Assembly: GCF_002929335.1 (NCBI RefSeq)
Contig: NZ_PJIL01000025.1
Coordinates: 1-53,766, forward strand
Reading direction: 5' to 3'
Length of the DNA stretch: 53,766 bases
From: Arthrobacter sp. Y81
GTDB lineage: Bacteria; Actinomycetota; Actinomycetes; Actinomycetales; Micrococcaceae
The notes beneath the pieces are model-generated. The model saw nothing but the letters and a program-made list of their open reading frames with translations. It did not search any database and was not told where the DNA came from. Positions 33,921 through 42,303 of the stretch are shown here, piece by piece (position 1 is the first letter of the stretch; every line of letters starts with the position of its first letter). The position numbers were made by a program, and so were the translations under genes.

Positions 33921-36900
33921 GCATCGCAACCATGCTGCCGATGGGCGAGCTCACCAACCCGGGCCAGATGCGGCTGGCGCTGGTTCAGGTGGTCAACTGG
34001 GGCACGTTCCACGGGGCCCACACCATGCACGTGGACCGCAACGGCACGCTGCTGACCGGTAATTCGGGCGTGGGCAAATCCACGCTGTTCGACGCCATGC
34101 TGCGCGTGTTCGACGCCCGGCCGCGCTCGAACGAGGCCGCGGCGCAGCGCTCCGGTGCCGTGGAGGACAAGAGGACCACGTTCACGTACATGCGCGGCAA
34201 GGTGGGCGACAAGGCCGTGGGCGAGGGCTCGGCCAGTGCGTTCCAGCGCCCCGGAGCCACGTGGTCCGCCGTCGCCCTGACGTTCGATAACGCAGCGGGC
34301 ACGAAGGTGACGGTGTCGGCGCTGTTCGACCTGCCGAAGAACGGCACGGAGTCGAGCGTCGGGCGGTATTACCTGATCGACAATAAGCCGCTGGACCTCG
34401 CCGCGATCGAGGCTATTGCGGAGAAGCGCTTCACCAAGGCCGCGCTGGACGTGATCTTCCCCGACGCGCAGGTCTTTGATGTGCACAAAGCATTCGCGGA
34501 GCGTTTCCGCCGGCTGCTGGGCATCAACTCGGACCAGGCATTGCCGCTGCTCCGCGTGATCCAGGCCGGCAAGGGGCTGGGCGGGAGCGTCAACACGTTC
34601 TTCCGCGACCAGGTGCTCGATGCGCCCGCCACCCTGGCCGCCGCGGACGACGTCGTCGAGGAATTCAGCAACCTGATGTCCATCCGGCAGCGGCTGGAGG
34701 ATGTTCGGCAGCAGCGCGACCAACTGGCTCCGGTGCCCGGCCTGAACAAGGAGTATGCGCAGTCCCTGCTGGACGCGAACCGCCTGCGGGAGCTGGCCGG
34801 CGAAGAGTTCGATGCCTACAAGCAGCAGCTCGCAGTCACGGTCCACGAGAAGACCCTGGTCCGGTACAAGGACTTCGCCCAGGCAAAGGCCAAGGAGCTG
34901 GCCGCGGAGCGTGCGGTCCGGGACGGCCTGGCCAAGGATCTGCGGCAGCTGGAAGCGGACTACAACAACCAGGGCGGCAACGCGATCTCGGCGATCGAGC
35001 AGTCCCTGGAAAACGCCCGGGTAGGGCTCAAACTACGCCAGCAGGTCGAGGAAGCCGCGCGCCAGGCCCTGGCCGAGGCCGGACTGGACCTCGAGTGGAC
35101 AGCGGAGGGCTGGGAGCAGGCCCACACACACGCCGCCGCACGTACGGCTGAACTGCAGGGCGACTCGGAGGCGCTCAAGGAGCTGCGCTTTGAGGCGTTC
35201 GACGGCCACGCCGCGAAGAAACGTGAACTTGCGGCGGCCCAGCAGGAGCTCGTCTCGCTGAAGACGCGCAAGTCCCTGCTGCCGCCGTCGAGCATTGAAA
35301 ACCGGGCCGCGATCGCCGCGGCGACCGGCGTGCCCGAAGAGCAGATGCCGTTCGGCGGCGAGCTCATCGACCTCGCCGAGGGGGAGGATCAGTGGCGGCC
35401 GGCCGCCGAGCGCGCGCTGCGGAACCTGGCCACCACACTGCTGGTTCCCGGCGAACACTTCGGCGCCGTCACCCGCTACCTCAACGGCAACTCCGTCCGC
35501 GGTGCACTCCGCGCCGTTGACGTGTCCAAGCCGCTGCCCGGAGGTGCGCTGGCCGTGGAGGACGTGGCAGACGGCGAGCTGCTGACCAAGCTGGACATCC
35601 TCACCACGGGGCCGGCCGCCGACGCCGGGCAGTGGATCCGTGAGCGGATCGCCGTCGACTTCGCGTTCCCGTGCGTCGAGGACCCGGACGAACTGGCCAG
35701 GCTGGACAAGGGCCTGAGCCTTGGCGGCGTGGTCAAGCGCAACCGCCACACCGTGGAGAAGGACGACCGTTTCACCAGCAGGCAGGATTACGTCCTCGGC
35801 TTCGACAATGCCTCGAAACTGGAACTCGTGGCCACCCAGGTGGAGGATCTGCAGCAGGAACTCGCGAAGACCGCCGAGCTCGCGCGAAGCCGCGAAGAGT
35901 CTCACCAGGGCATGACCCGGCAGTTGGAGGCGCTGCGCCGGATCGCCGAGGACCACCGGCCGTGGGAACAGGTTTCCGCGGCAGTGGCGGAGGACGAACT
36001 CGGAAAGATCGAGCAGCGCCTCAAGGATGCCCTCGCTGCGCAGGCTGACCTGGAGCCCCTGCGGGCCAACATCGAAGTGGCCCGGCAGAAGCACCAGGCC
36101 AGCACGGAAGCCGCAGCCGTTCTCCAGAGCGAATACAAGGCGCTGGACCGGCAGCTCACCGCCGGGGATTCGCTGCTGGAATCCGCGCGCACGCGCCTGG
36201 GCCAGGCACCGCCGTCGGAGTCCACCGTGACGGCGCTGGAACCGTACTTCGCCGCGTTCGGCGACGTCTCCGAGATGCATGAGCTGGACAACCTGGCCAA
36301 CGAGGTACGGACCCGGCTCCTTGCCGAGCTGCACACCGCCGAGTCCCGAGGCCAGGCCACCTCGGAGCGCCTCACCCGCATTTTCGAGGGCTTCGTGCGT
36401 GAATGGGGCACGGCGATTTCCGCGGACCACGGCACGTCCATCGGCGCCGCTGGGGAGTTCGAGGCCCGCTACCACGCCATTGTCAGCGACGGCCTGCCCG
36501 CGCAGGAGGCCGAGTTCCGTCAGTTCTTCAACCAGCGCACGCACGAATCGTTCAGCACGCTGCTGCACCTGCTGGATGAGGAGCGCCGCTCAATCACCAG
36601 CCGTATCCTGCCGCTGAACGGCATCCTGTCCGAGGTCAATTTCCATGAGGGCAGCTTCCTGGAACTCGACATCAAGCAGACCCTCCCACCCACCGCGAAG
36701 CAGTTCAAGGACGCCATCCAGAACGCGCTGAGGATACGGCACACGCGGCACGCCAAGACGGCAACCGCCGGGGCAGAAACGGACGACGACGCCGAGCTCA
36801 CCAACCGCTACAAGTCGCTGGAAACGCTCGTCAAGCGTTTGGGTTCGCAGACCCCGGAGGACCGGCGTTGGCGAGCCGAGGTGCTTGATGTGCGCGGGCA

Positions 36901-37375
36901 CCTGTTCATCCAGTGCAAGGAGCACCGCGAAGTGGTTGGTCCGGCCTCGGGCAAGAAGCGCGGCAAGCGGACCGACGTGTTTATGCACGCGGACACAGGC
37001 TCCATGTCCGGCGGCGAGCGGCAGCGCTTCACTGCGTTCATCATGGCCGCGGCCCTCAGCTACCAGCTGGGCATCGCCGAGCAGGGCTTCACCACGTACG
37101 GCACCGTGATGATGGACGAGGCGTTTGTCCTTGCCTCGGAGGAATTCGCGGGCGCCGGCATCAAGGCACTGCACGAATTCGGCTTCCAGCTGCTCCTGGC
37201 CGCCCCGGAGAACGTGATCGACCTGTCCCGGCACCTCGGCTCCGTCACGGAGATCCTGCGGGACAAGCGCACCAACCGCTCCGGTGTCCTGACTGCTCCC
37301 GTGATCGGGCCGCGCGTAGGTGCCGAGGGGCAGTGGAGGTCCGAGGCGAACCCCGTGGACATCGTCCTGCGCTAA
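33917..37375 (+). CDS. jetC: JetC / MksB-like SMC ATPase
   Basis: An 1152-residue SMC/SbcC-like ATPase. The N-terminal head carries the Walker A GNSGVGKST (48-56). A long coiled-coil arm fills about 250-950, interrupted near 480-600 by a compact hinge-like region. The C-terminal head has the signature SMSGGERQRF (around Ser1031) and Walker B VMMDEAF with Asp1067. With JetA and JetB it forms a loop-extruding complex. The GTG start overlaps the jetB stop. In known Wadjet operons jetD (DUF3322/DUF2220 nuclease) comes next, but here a repeat cluster and an unrelated opposite-strand gene follow. Confidence 0.9.
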   Translation: MSIATMLPMGELTNPGQMRLALVQVVNWGTFHGAHTMHVDRNGTLLTGNSGVGKSTLFDAMLRVFDARPRSNEAAAQRSGAVEDKRTTFTYMRGKVGDKAVGEGSASAFQRPGATWSAVALTFDNAAGTKVTVSALFDLPKNGTESSVGRYYLIDNKPLDLAAIEAIAEKRFTKAALDVIFPDAQVFDVHKAFAERFRRLLGINSDQALPLLRVIQAGKGLGGSVNTFFRDQVLDAPATLAAADDVVEEFSNLMSIRQRLEDVRQQRDQLAPVPGLNKEYAQSLLDANRLRELAGEEFDAYKQQLAVTVHEKTLVRYKDFAQAKAKELAAERAVRDGLAKDLRQLEADYNNQGGNAISAIEQSLENARVGLKLRQQVEEAARQALAEAGLDLEWTAEGWEQAHTHAAARTAELQGDSEALKELRFEAFDGHAAKKRELAAAQQELVSLKTRKSLLPPSSIENRAAIAAATGVPEEQMPFGGELIDLAEGEDQWRPAAERALRNLATTLLVPGEHFGAVTRYLNGNSVRGALRAVDVSKPLPGGALAVEDVADGELLTKLDILTTGPAADAGQWIRERIAVDFAFPCVEDPDELARLDKGLSLGGVVKRNRHTVEKDDRFTSRQDYVLGFDNASKLELVATQVEDLQQELAKTAELARSREESHQGMTRQLEALRRIAEDHRPWEQVSAAVAEDELGKIEQRLKDALAAQADLEPLRANIEVARQKHQASTEAAAVLQSEYKALDRQLTAGDSLLESARTRLGQAPPSESTVTALEPYFAAFGDVSEMHELDNLANEVRTRLLAELHTAESRGQATSERLTRIFEGFVREWGTAISADHGTSIGAAGEFEARYHAIVSDGLPAQEAEFRQFFNQRTHESFSTLLHLLDEERRSITSRILPLNGILSEVNFHEGSFLELDIKQTLPPTAKQFKDAIQNALRIRHTRHAKTATAGAETDDDAELTNRYKSLETLVKRLGSQTPEDRRWRAEVLDVRGHLFIQCKEHREVVGPASGKKRGKRTDVFMHADTGSMSGGERQRFTAFIMAAALSYQLGIAEQGFTTYGTVMMDEAFVLASEEFAGAGIKALHEFGFQLLLAAPENVIDLSRHLGSVTEILRDKRTNRSGVLTAPVIGPRVGAEGQWRSEANPVDIVLR

Positions 37376-37419
37376 CCCCGCCCGGCTTGACCCGGGACCT
37401 CAACCCGGCCCGCCCATCA

Positions 37420-37516
37420 GGACGCTCTCTCACTTCCTGCAGCGAACCGGCCGACGCTCTCTCACTTTTCGCAGGGTTTCCACGGACGCTCTCTCACTTG
37501 AGGTGAGGGAGCGTCC
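37420..37516 (+). repeat. Cluster of ACGCTCTCTCACTTCCTGC repeats downstream of jetC
   Basis: Three sense copies lie at 37420-37440, 37453-37472 and 37484-37500. The third is immediately followed by an inverted copy, so 37484-37497 and 37503-37516 form a hairpin with 13 of 14 pairs and a 5-base loop. The cluster starts 45 bases after the jetC stop and fills the gap to the convergent FBP gene. The hairpin may serve as a two-way terminator. Confidence 0.75.
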
Positions 37517-37543
37517 GCGGCTGAGGCGGACGTAGCTGCGTCG

Positions 37544-38038
37544 CTAGCGTCCCTGCACCCGGTCCAGGAACAGGCCGGTCCGGGCTGTCAGTCCGTCGAT
37601 CTGGCGAAGTACGACGGCGGCAGGGTCCAAGTTGATCTCGTTGGCCGGTGGCTCCACGCGGACGTTGTCGCAGCAGAGGAAATCGGCGCAGATGAGCGTC
37701 CCCACGGTGTTGCCGTCCCTGCCGGACTGTCCGGCACGCTTGGCAACCCACATCAGCACGTCATCTTTGGAGAACACGTCGCGGCAGAGCTCGCAGAGCA
37801 CGGACCGCCTTTTCTTTGCTCCGCCTTCAGGCGCACGAAGCATGATCCCGGTGAGGCCTCCGGGCCGAGGCAGAACGAGATACCCGCGCAGCGGCAACTT
37901 GGGGTCCCGCCACCCGAGGAAGTCCAAGCTGTCCCACTTCAGCGTGTCGTAAGTCCGGGGCAAGGTCAGCTTGGCAGCCTCGGAACGGCTCGCATTTACA
38001 AAGGATGAACGGATCTGCTGGGCAGTTATTTTTTGCAT
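37544..38038 (-). CDS. FBP-domain (FusB-like) zinc protein
   Basis: A 164-residue protein of the FBP/FusB type, which in staphylococci binds elongation factor G and frees it from fusidic-acid-stalled ribosomes. The C-terminal half has a treble-clef zinc finger: CELC (about 84-87) and, after about 45 residues, CADFLC followed by NVRVEPP. The N-terminal half begins QKITAQQIRSSFVNASRSEA. Actinobacterial homologues are uncharacterised, so a ribosome role is an inference from the family. It is bracketed by converging copies of the same repeat family. Confidence 0.75.
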   Translation of the reverse strand: MQKITAQQIRSSFVNASRSEAAKLTLPRTYDTLKWDSLDFLGWRDPKLPLRGYLVLPRPGGLTGIMLRAPEGGAKKRRSVLCELCRDVFSKDDVLMWVAKRAGQSGRDGNTVGTLICADFLCCDNVRVEPPANEINLDPAAVVLRQIDGLTARTGLFLDRVQGR

Positions 38039-38428
38039 GGTGGTGAGCCTTCGAAGTCGTGTGGTCCCCGTGGGGGGAAATGACGGTCCGTGTCAGCAGA
38101 ATCCGCGCACACTAAAGAAGGCCCATTCGTGGGCATTGTTTGTCGGGTCGGCTACTGGCAGATCCGGTGCGGGAAGGCTGACGTCGATGCGGACGCAAAG
38201 CAGGCCATGGCGGCCGCCCCGCTTCCCGCGGCTGCGATGACCTCAACGGTCTTCAGCATGCTCATCCCCTCGTTCCCGGCGGTCCGATCCGAACCGCCTC
38301 TTGGCCGGCGCCACTGGCCCGCCTCGCCATCCTCCCAAATCCACGACATCTCGGCAACGCCGCCACACGCAGGAAGTGAGAGAGCGTTCGGGGAAAGGGC
38401 GGCAGGAAGTGAGAGAGCGTTGGGGGTG
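38039..38428. other. Gene-poor spacer with inverted copies of the repeat family, 390 bases
   Basis: Lies between the FBP gene's start and the end of the TetR gene. Apart from the two repeats at its right end (38369-38421) I see no RNA gene or convincing coding region. A 35-codon minus-strand frame (start near 38259) has a plausible GAGGGG site but no recognisable product. The FBP promoter must lie near its left end. Confidence 0.5.
38369..38421 (-). repeat. Two ACGCTCTCTCACTTCCTGC repeats downstream of the TetR gene
   Basis: The plus strand shows GCAGGAAGTGAGAGAGCGTT twice (38369-38388 and 38402-38421), exact copies of one another. Read on the minus strand they are sense-oriented repeats beginning 8 bases after the TetR stop codon. 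Confidence 0.75.
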
Positions 38429-39037
38429 TCAGGGGCAGGCGGCCCTGCAGGCGTCGATCTGCGCCTGGACGATCGCCCCGTAGTGGGCCACCAGTTCGTC
38501 GAAGTCCCAGCCTTCGAACATGCCTAGCGTGCGCACCGCCTCGCCGAACCCCGTCATGAGCGCCACCACTGTGGAAGCGTAACGCCGCTCCGGCGTCGTG
38601 TCCTTCAGGAGGCCGGCAATGCTGGAAAGGTACCGTTCGCGCGTTTCCGCACGGGCGTCGTCGGGCGTGGGGGAGTCCTGGATGATGAACGGAAGCATGG
38701 CCCACGGCTCCTTGAGCCCGCGTTCCCGGCGCATCAGCACGCGGAACACGAGGGCGCTGCCCAGTTCTGCGGCCGGCACGTCGAGGTCGGACAGCAGCGA
38801 TTCGTCCGGCTTGGCCTGGGCGAACAGCTTTTCCTTGGAGCTGTACAGCTTCATTACCAGGGCTGCGGAAACACCGGCGCCGGAGGCGATATCGCGGACG
38901 GTCACGCCGCGGTAGCCGCGCTCACCGAACAGCCTGCCGGCGGAATCGAGGATGGCGTCGCGGCTGGAAACGCCGTCGCGGCCGGCGCCGGCGCCTCCCG
39001 AACCACCGGCACGACCCGCTGGACTGCCCGCGCTCAT
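38429..39037 (-). CDS. TetR-family repressor
   Basis: A 202-residue regulator. After a Gly/Ala-rich N-terminus of about 22 residues comes the TetR helix-turn-helix (about 25-70, AILDSAGRLFGERGYRGVTVRDIASGAGVSAALV with LYSSKEKLFAQ), then an all-helical ligand domain. Its start codon overlaps the stop of the upstream MFS gene (ATGA), so it is made from the exporter transcript. It is the expected ligand for two tandem palindromes ahead of the MFS gene. Confidence 0.88.
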   Translation of the reverse strand: MSAGSPAGRAGGSGGAGAGRDGVSSRDAILDSAGRLFGERGYRGVTVRDIASGAGVSAALVMKLYSSKEKLFAQAKPDESLLSDLDVPAAELGSALVFRVLMRRERGLKEPWAMLPFIIQDSPTPDDARAETRERYLSSIAGLLKDTTPERRYASTVVALMTGFGEAVRTLGMFEGWDFDELVAHYGAIVQAQIDACRAACP

Positions 39038-40986
39038 GCGTCCACCAGCTGTCCGGCCGGAGCGTCCATCGCCAGGTCCGCCGTCACGGAGCGGTTGTCC
39101 ACAGCGAGTTTCCGGGCCATGGCCTGGTGGGTCTCCGGATGCAGCAAGGTCACGATGTAGCGGCCGGCCAAGGGCAGCGGCAGCGCATACCGGCCCCGGG
39201 AGTCCGTGGTGGTGGTGCCCACGTGTTCGCCGGAGGCCTGCAGCAGCGTCACCACGGCGTCCGGAAGGACTGCGCCTCCCACGGTGGCAGTTCCGGCCAG
39301 CTCCAGGCGGTGGTCCAGATGGAAATTCTGCTGAAGCGTGCGGCCGTCGAAATCGAAAACCTCCGCCATCGGCGCCCAGCCGGCGGCGTTGGCCACCATC
39401 AGGTATTTGCCGGCGCCGGGCAGTGCCACCGAATAGTTGCCGTCGCTGTCCACCCGGCTCCAGTCCACCGGATCGCCGCTGGTCTGCAGGACGGTGACGA
39501 CGGCGGGAGTCACGGTGCGGCGGTCGGACGTGAGGACACGGCCCTGCACCACCAGTTCGGTGGCAGCTGGCACAGGGACCACGGCCTTCGCGGCAGCCGC
39601 GGCCCGCGGAATGAACACCGCAGCCACCATTGACGCCGCAGACGCGAGGGCAGCCAGCCAAAAGACATCCTTGAACGCCTCGAAGGACGGCAGCCGGGTG
39701 GATCCCACGGTGATGGTCACGGACGTGAGGACCGCAGCGACGGCTGCACTCGACGTCGAAGTTCCGATGGACCGTACCAGGCTGTTGAGGCCGTTGGCCG
39801 AGGCTGTTTCGGTGATGGGAACGGCACCCATGATCAGGGTGGGCATTGCCGCATAGGCGATTGCCGTGCCGATGCTGACCACCGTGGAGCCGATGATTAC
39901 CGAGGTGATGGAATCCCAGAAGAAGACGCGGCCCACGTAGCCCACCACCATGACGGCCGCGCCCGAGATCAGAGCTGACTTCCCGCCGAACCGCCTGATG
40001 ATGCCTCCGGAAACGGGTGCGAAAACCACCATAGCCAGGCCGGAGGGAACCATGCAGAGGCCTGCCGTGATGACGCTCAGCTGGAAGCCGTAGCCGGTGG
40101 AAGCGGGCAACTGGAGCTGCTGGGTGGTGAGCAGCATGTTCGCGAACATGGCGAAGCCCACCAAAAGGGACGCCAGGTTGGTGAGGAGGACGGGGCGCCG
40201 GCCGGACGTGCGGAGGTCCACCATCGGCTGGCTGACCTTCAGTTCGTACGGCAGCCAGGCGGCCAGGAGGACTGCGGCGGCAAGGAACAGCAGCAGCACC
40301 GGCTCGGAACCCCAGCCCCACGATCCGCCCTTGGAGATGGCCAGCAGTAGTGCCGCCAGGGCCGCGGACAGAACCACGGCGCCGAGGTAGTCGAACCGGC
40401 CGGGGGTGCGCACCTTGGATTCGGGGACCACCAGTACGACGGCGGCGAGCAGCAGAGTGCCGGCGGCGCCGGATACCCAGAAGATGGATTCCCAGCCCAG
40501 GCTTTCGTAGAGCAGTCCGGCGAGCGGGAGTCCCAGGGCGCTGCCGATGCCCAGCGTGGCGCTCATCAGGGCGACGGCGGACCCCATTTTTTCCTTGGGA
40601 AGTTCGTCACGCATGATGCTGATGCCCACCGGAATCAGGGCCGAGGAGAATCCCTGCAGCGCCCGCCCGACGATGAGCCAGAGGAAGCTGCCGCCGACCG
40701 CCGCAACGATGGAGCCGGCCACCATGATGGCCAGGCAGATCACCATCATTTTCCGCTTCCCGTACATATCCGCACTCCGGGACACGATCGGGGTGGCCAC
40801 GGCGCTGGAGAGCAGGGTCGCCGTAACAAGCCAGGATGCGTCGTCGGCTGTCACGCCAAGGATCTTGGGAAAATCCGGAAGGAGCGGCACCACGAGGGTC
40901 TGCATCAGCGCCACCACGGTGCCGCTCAGTGCTAGGACCGCCGTAATGGCGCTGGGGGATAGGGATCTGCTGCGGGGTTGGGACAT
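39034..40986 (-). CDS. MFS efflux transporter (DHA2 type) with two C-terminal beta-sandwich repeats
   Basis: A 650-residue protein. Residues 1-475 are a 14-helix DHA2/EmrB-QacA drug:H+ antiporter (VVPLLPDFPKILGVTADDASWLVTATLL; RALQGFSSALIPVGISIMRDELP). The last ~165 residues hold two carboxypeptidase-regulatory-like repeats, each with the pattern V-x-G-x-V-L, AVVTVLQTSG or AVVTLLQASG, DSDGNYSVALPGAGKY or DSRGRYALPLPLAGRY. Such domains are rare on transporters. The ATG at 40986 follows AGAAGG; the longer frame to 41079 crosses the operators. Likely exports a drug or metabolite under TetR control. Confidence 0.88.
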   Translation of the reverse strand: MSQPRSRSLSPSAITAVLALSGTVVALMQTLVVPLLPDFPKILGVTADDASWLVTATLLSSAVATPIVSRSADMYGKRKMMVICLAIMVAGSIVAAVGGSFLWLIVGRALQGFSSALIPVGISIMRDELPKEKMGSAVALMSATLGIGSALGLPLAGLLYESLGWESIFWVSGAAGTLLLAAVVLVVPESKVRTPGRFDYLGAVVLSAALAALLLAISKGGSWGWGSEPVLLLFLAAAVLLAAWLPYELKVSQPMVDLRTSGRRPVLLTNLASLLVGFAMFANMLLTTQQLQLPASTGYGFQLSVITAGLCMVPSGLAMVVFAPVSGGIIRRFGGKSALISGAAVMVVGYVGRVFFWDSITSVIIGSTVVSIGTAIAYAAMPTLIMGAVPITETASANGLNSLVRSIGTSTSSAAVAAVLTSVTITVGSTRLPSFEAFKDVFWLAALASAASMVAAVFIPRAAAAAKAVVPVPAATELVVQGRVLTSDRRTVTPAVVTVLQTSGDPVDWSRVDSDGNYSVALPGAGKYLMVANAAGWAPMAEVFDFDGRTLQQNFHLDHRLELAGTATVGGAVLPDAVVTLLQASGEHVGTTTTDSRGRYALPLPLAGRYIVTLLHPETHQAMARKLAVDNRSVTADLAMDAPAGQLVDA

Positions 40987-41024
40987 GGGGCGGGACCTTC
41001 TGGGCGTGGAGGCGGCCACAAGGG

Positions 41025-41040
41025 GTGAACGCGCGTTTAC
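41025..41040. promoter_or_regulatory. TetR operator candidate 1 (imperfect)
   Basis: GTGAAC-GCGC-GTTTAC, one mismatch in the half-sites. Its centre is 26 bases from that of the perfect site at 41051-41066. It lies 39 bases before the MFS start codon. Confidence 0.6.
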
Positions 41041-41050
41041 TCTCCTAAAA

Positions 41051-41066
41051 GTGAACCATCGTTCAC
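41051..41066. promoter_or_regulatory. TetR operator candidate 2 (perfect palindrome)
   Basis: GTGAAC-CATC-GTTCAC, perfect 6-base half-sites, upstream of the MFS-TetR operon. The size and half-site pattern fit a TetR dimer. With site 1 it suggests autoregulation of the operon. Confidence 0.65.
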
Positions 41067-41174
41067 CCTGCGGCATCAACCAATTTCACCGTGTGACGCG
41101 CCACTTTTGCCCGCCAATGCGGTCCCGCGGGAGGATTGAGACAATTACGTTACGCAAACCTTGCTTAATTCACA

Positions 41175-41193
41175 GAAGGATAGGCTAGCCTTA
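41175..41193 (+). promoter_or_regulatory. Iron box (DtxR/IdeR/DmdR type)
   Basis: GAAGGATAGGCTAGCCTTA matches the actinobacterial iron-box consensus TTAGGTTAGGCTAACCTAA at 14 of 19 positions, including the central TAGGCTA. It lies 33 bases before the start of the siderophore-binding protein gene. Iron-loaded repressor would silence the uptake operon. Confidence 0.75.
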
Positions 41194-41225
41194 CTCGGGT
41201 TCGCATCACTTACTTAAGGAGTCCC

Positions 41226-42293
41226 GTGGCTACCCTTCTCCCACGCCGCGCCCTGCTGAAGACCGCAGGCACCGCGACGGCCGCCCTGGCCGCCGTCGCC
41301 CTTTCACTCACCGGCTGCTCCACTGGGCCCGCCACCACCGCTCCGGCGTCGACCGGGGCCGCCTCGGCTGCTTTCCCCGTCACCATCAAGCACGTCTTCG
41401 GCGAGACCACCATCAAGTCCCAGCCCCAGCGCGTGGTCACGGTTTCCTGGGTCAACGACGACGTTGCCCTGGCCCTGGGCGTTGTTCCCGTGGGCGTCCC
41501 CAAGAACGAATGGGGCGGCAACGACAAGGGCTCCACGCCGTGGAAGGACGCCAAGCTGGAAGAGCTGGGCGCCGGCTTCGGCACCGAGAAGGCTCCGGTC
41601 CAGTTCTCCGAGGCTGACGGGATCAACTTCACCGAGATCGCCAAGCTCAACCCGGACGTCATCCTGGGCGCCTACTCCGGCCTGACGGAGGAGGACTACA
41701 AGAAGCTCAGCGAAATCGCACCGGTCGTGGCCCACCCCGAGATCGCCTACGGCACCTCCTGGCAGGACTCCACGAACATCATCGGCAAGGCACTGGGCAA
41801 GGAAGCCGAGGCCACCAAGCTGGTCTCCGACACCGAAGCCACCATCAAGGACAAGGTCTCCAAGTACCCGCAGCTGGCGGACAAGAGCTTCATCTACGGC
41901 AACCTGGAACCGGCCAAGAGCGACGGCGTCAACGTCTACACCGCCAACGACAACCGCCCCCGTTTCCTGAGCGAGATCGGCATGAAGCTGGCCCCGGTCG
42001 TTGAGGACAACTCGAAGGGCTCCAAGGAGTTCTTCATCCCGTGGTCCGCTGAGAAGGCCAACGAACTCGAATCGGACATCTTTGTCACCTGGGTTCCGGA
42101 TGCCGCCACCACCGATTCCATCAAGGCCGACCCCCTGCTGGGCCAGATCCCGGCCATCAAGAGCGGCGCCCTCGTTGCTGACTCGGACAACACGCTCACG
42201 CTGTCCATCTCGGCTTCCTCGCCCCTGAGCCTGCCGTGGTCGCTGGACACGTTCCTGCCGCAGCTGGCGAGCGCAGCGGACGCAGTGAAGTAA
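41226..42293 (+). CDS. Ferric-siderophore-binding lipoprotein (FecB/FepB type)
   Basis: A 355-residue extracytoplasmic binding protein. The signal sequence has a twin arginine (PRRALLKTAG) and a lipobox LSLTGC, so Cys31 becomes the lipidated N-terminus. The mature part has the class III substrate-binding layout: VTVSWVNDDVALALGVVPVG, LNPDVILGAYSG, a long connecting helix with EAEATKLVSDTEATIKDKV, and LPWSLDTFLPQL at the end. It delivers a ferric-siderophore to the permeases encoded next. GTG start with TAAGGAG upstream; 10 bases separate it from the next gene. Confidence 0.92.
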   Translation: MATLLPRRALLKTAGTATAALAAVALSLTGCSTGPATTAPASTGAASAAFPVTIKHVFGETTIKSQPQRVVTVSWVNDDVALALGVVPVGVPKNEWGGNDKGSTPWKDAKLEELGAGFGTEKAPVQFSEADGINFTEIAKLNPDVILGAYSGLTEEDYKKLSEIAPVVAHPEIAYGTSWQDSTNIIGKALGKEAEATKLVSDTEATIKDKVSKYPQLADKSFIYGNLEPAKSDGVNVYTANDNRPRFLSEIGMKLAPVVEDNSKGSKEFFIPWSAEKANELESDIFVTWVPDAATTDSIKADPLLGQIPAIKSGALVADSDNTLTLSISASSPLSLPWSLDTFLPQLASAADAVK

Positions 42294-42303
42294 CAGCCTT
42301 TCC

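Noticed and set aside
38152..38265. 35-37-codon minus-strand frame (MLKTVEVIAAAGSG...) with a plausible GAGGGG ribosome site
   Set aside because: No recognisable family, and it ends inside the FBP upstream region; nothing beyond the ribosome site supports expression.
37376..38430. Possible CRISPR array, because of repeated 20-base units
   Set aside because: Only three plus two copies, spacing 12-14 bases, copies diverge and change strand; no cas gene nearby.
38429..40321. 630-codon frame linking the TetR gene with upstream sequence
   Set aside because: Upstream of 39037 it is out of frame with the clearly coding MFS gene; the added sequence is Gly/Arg/Pro-rich shadow translation.
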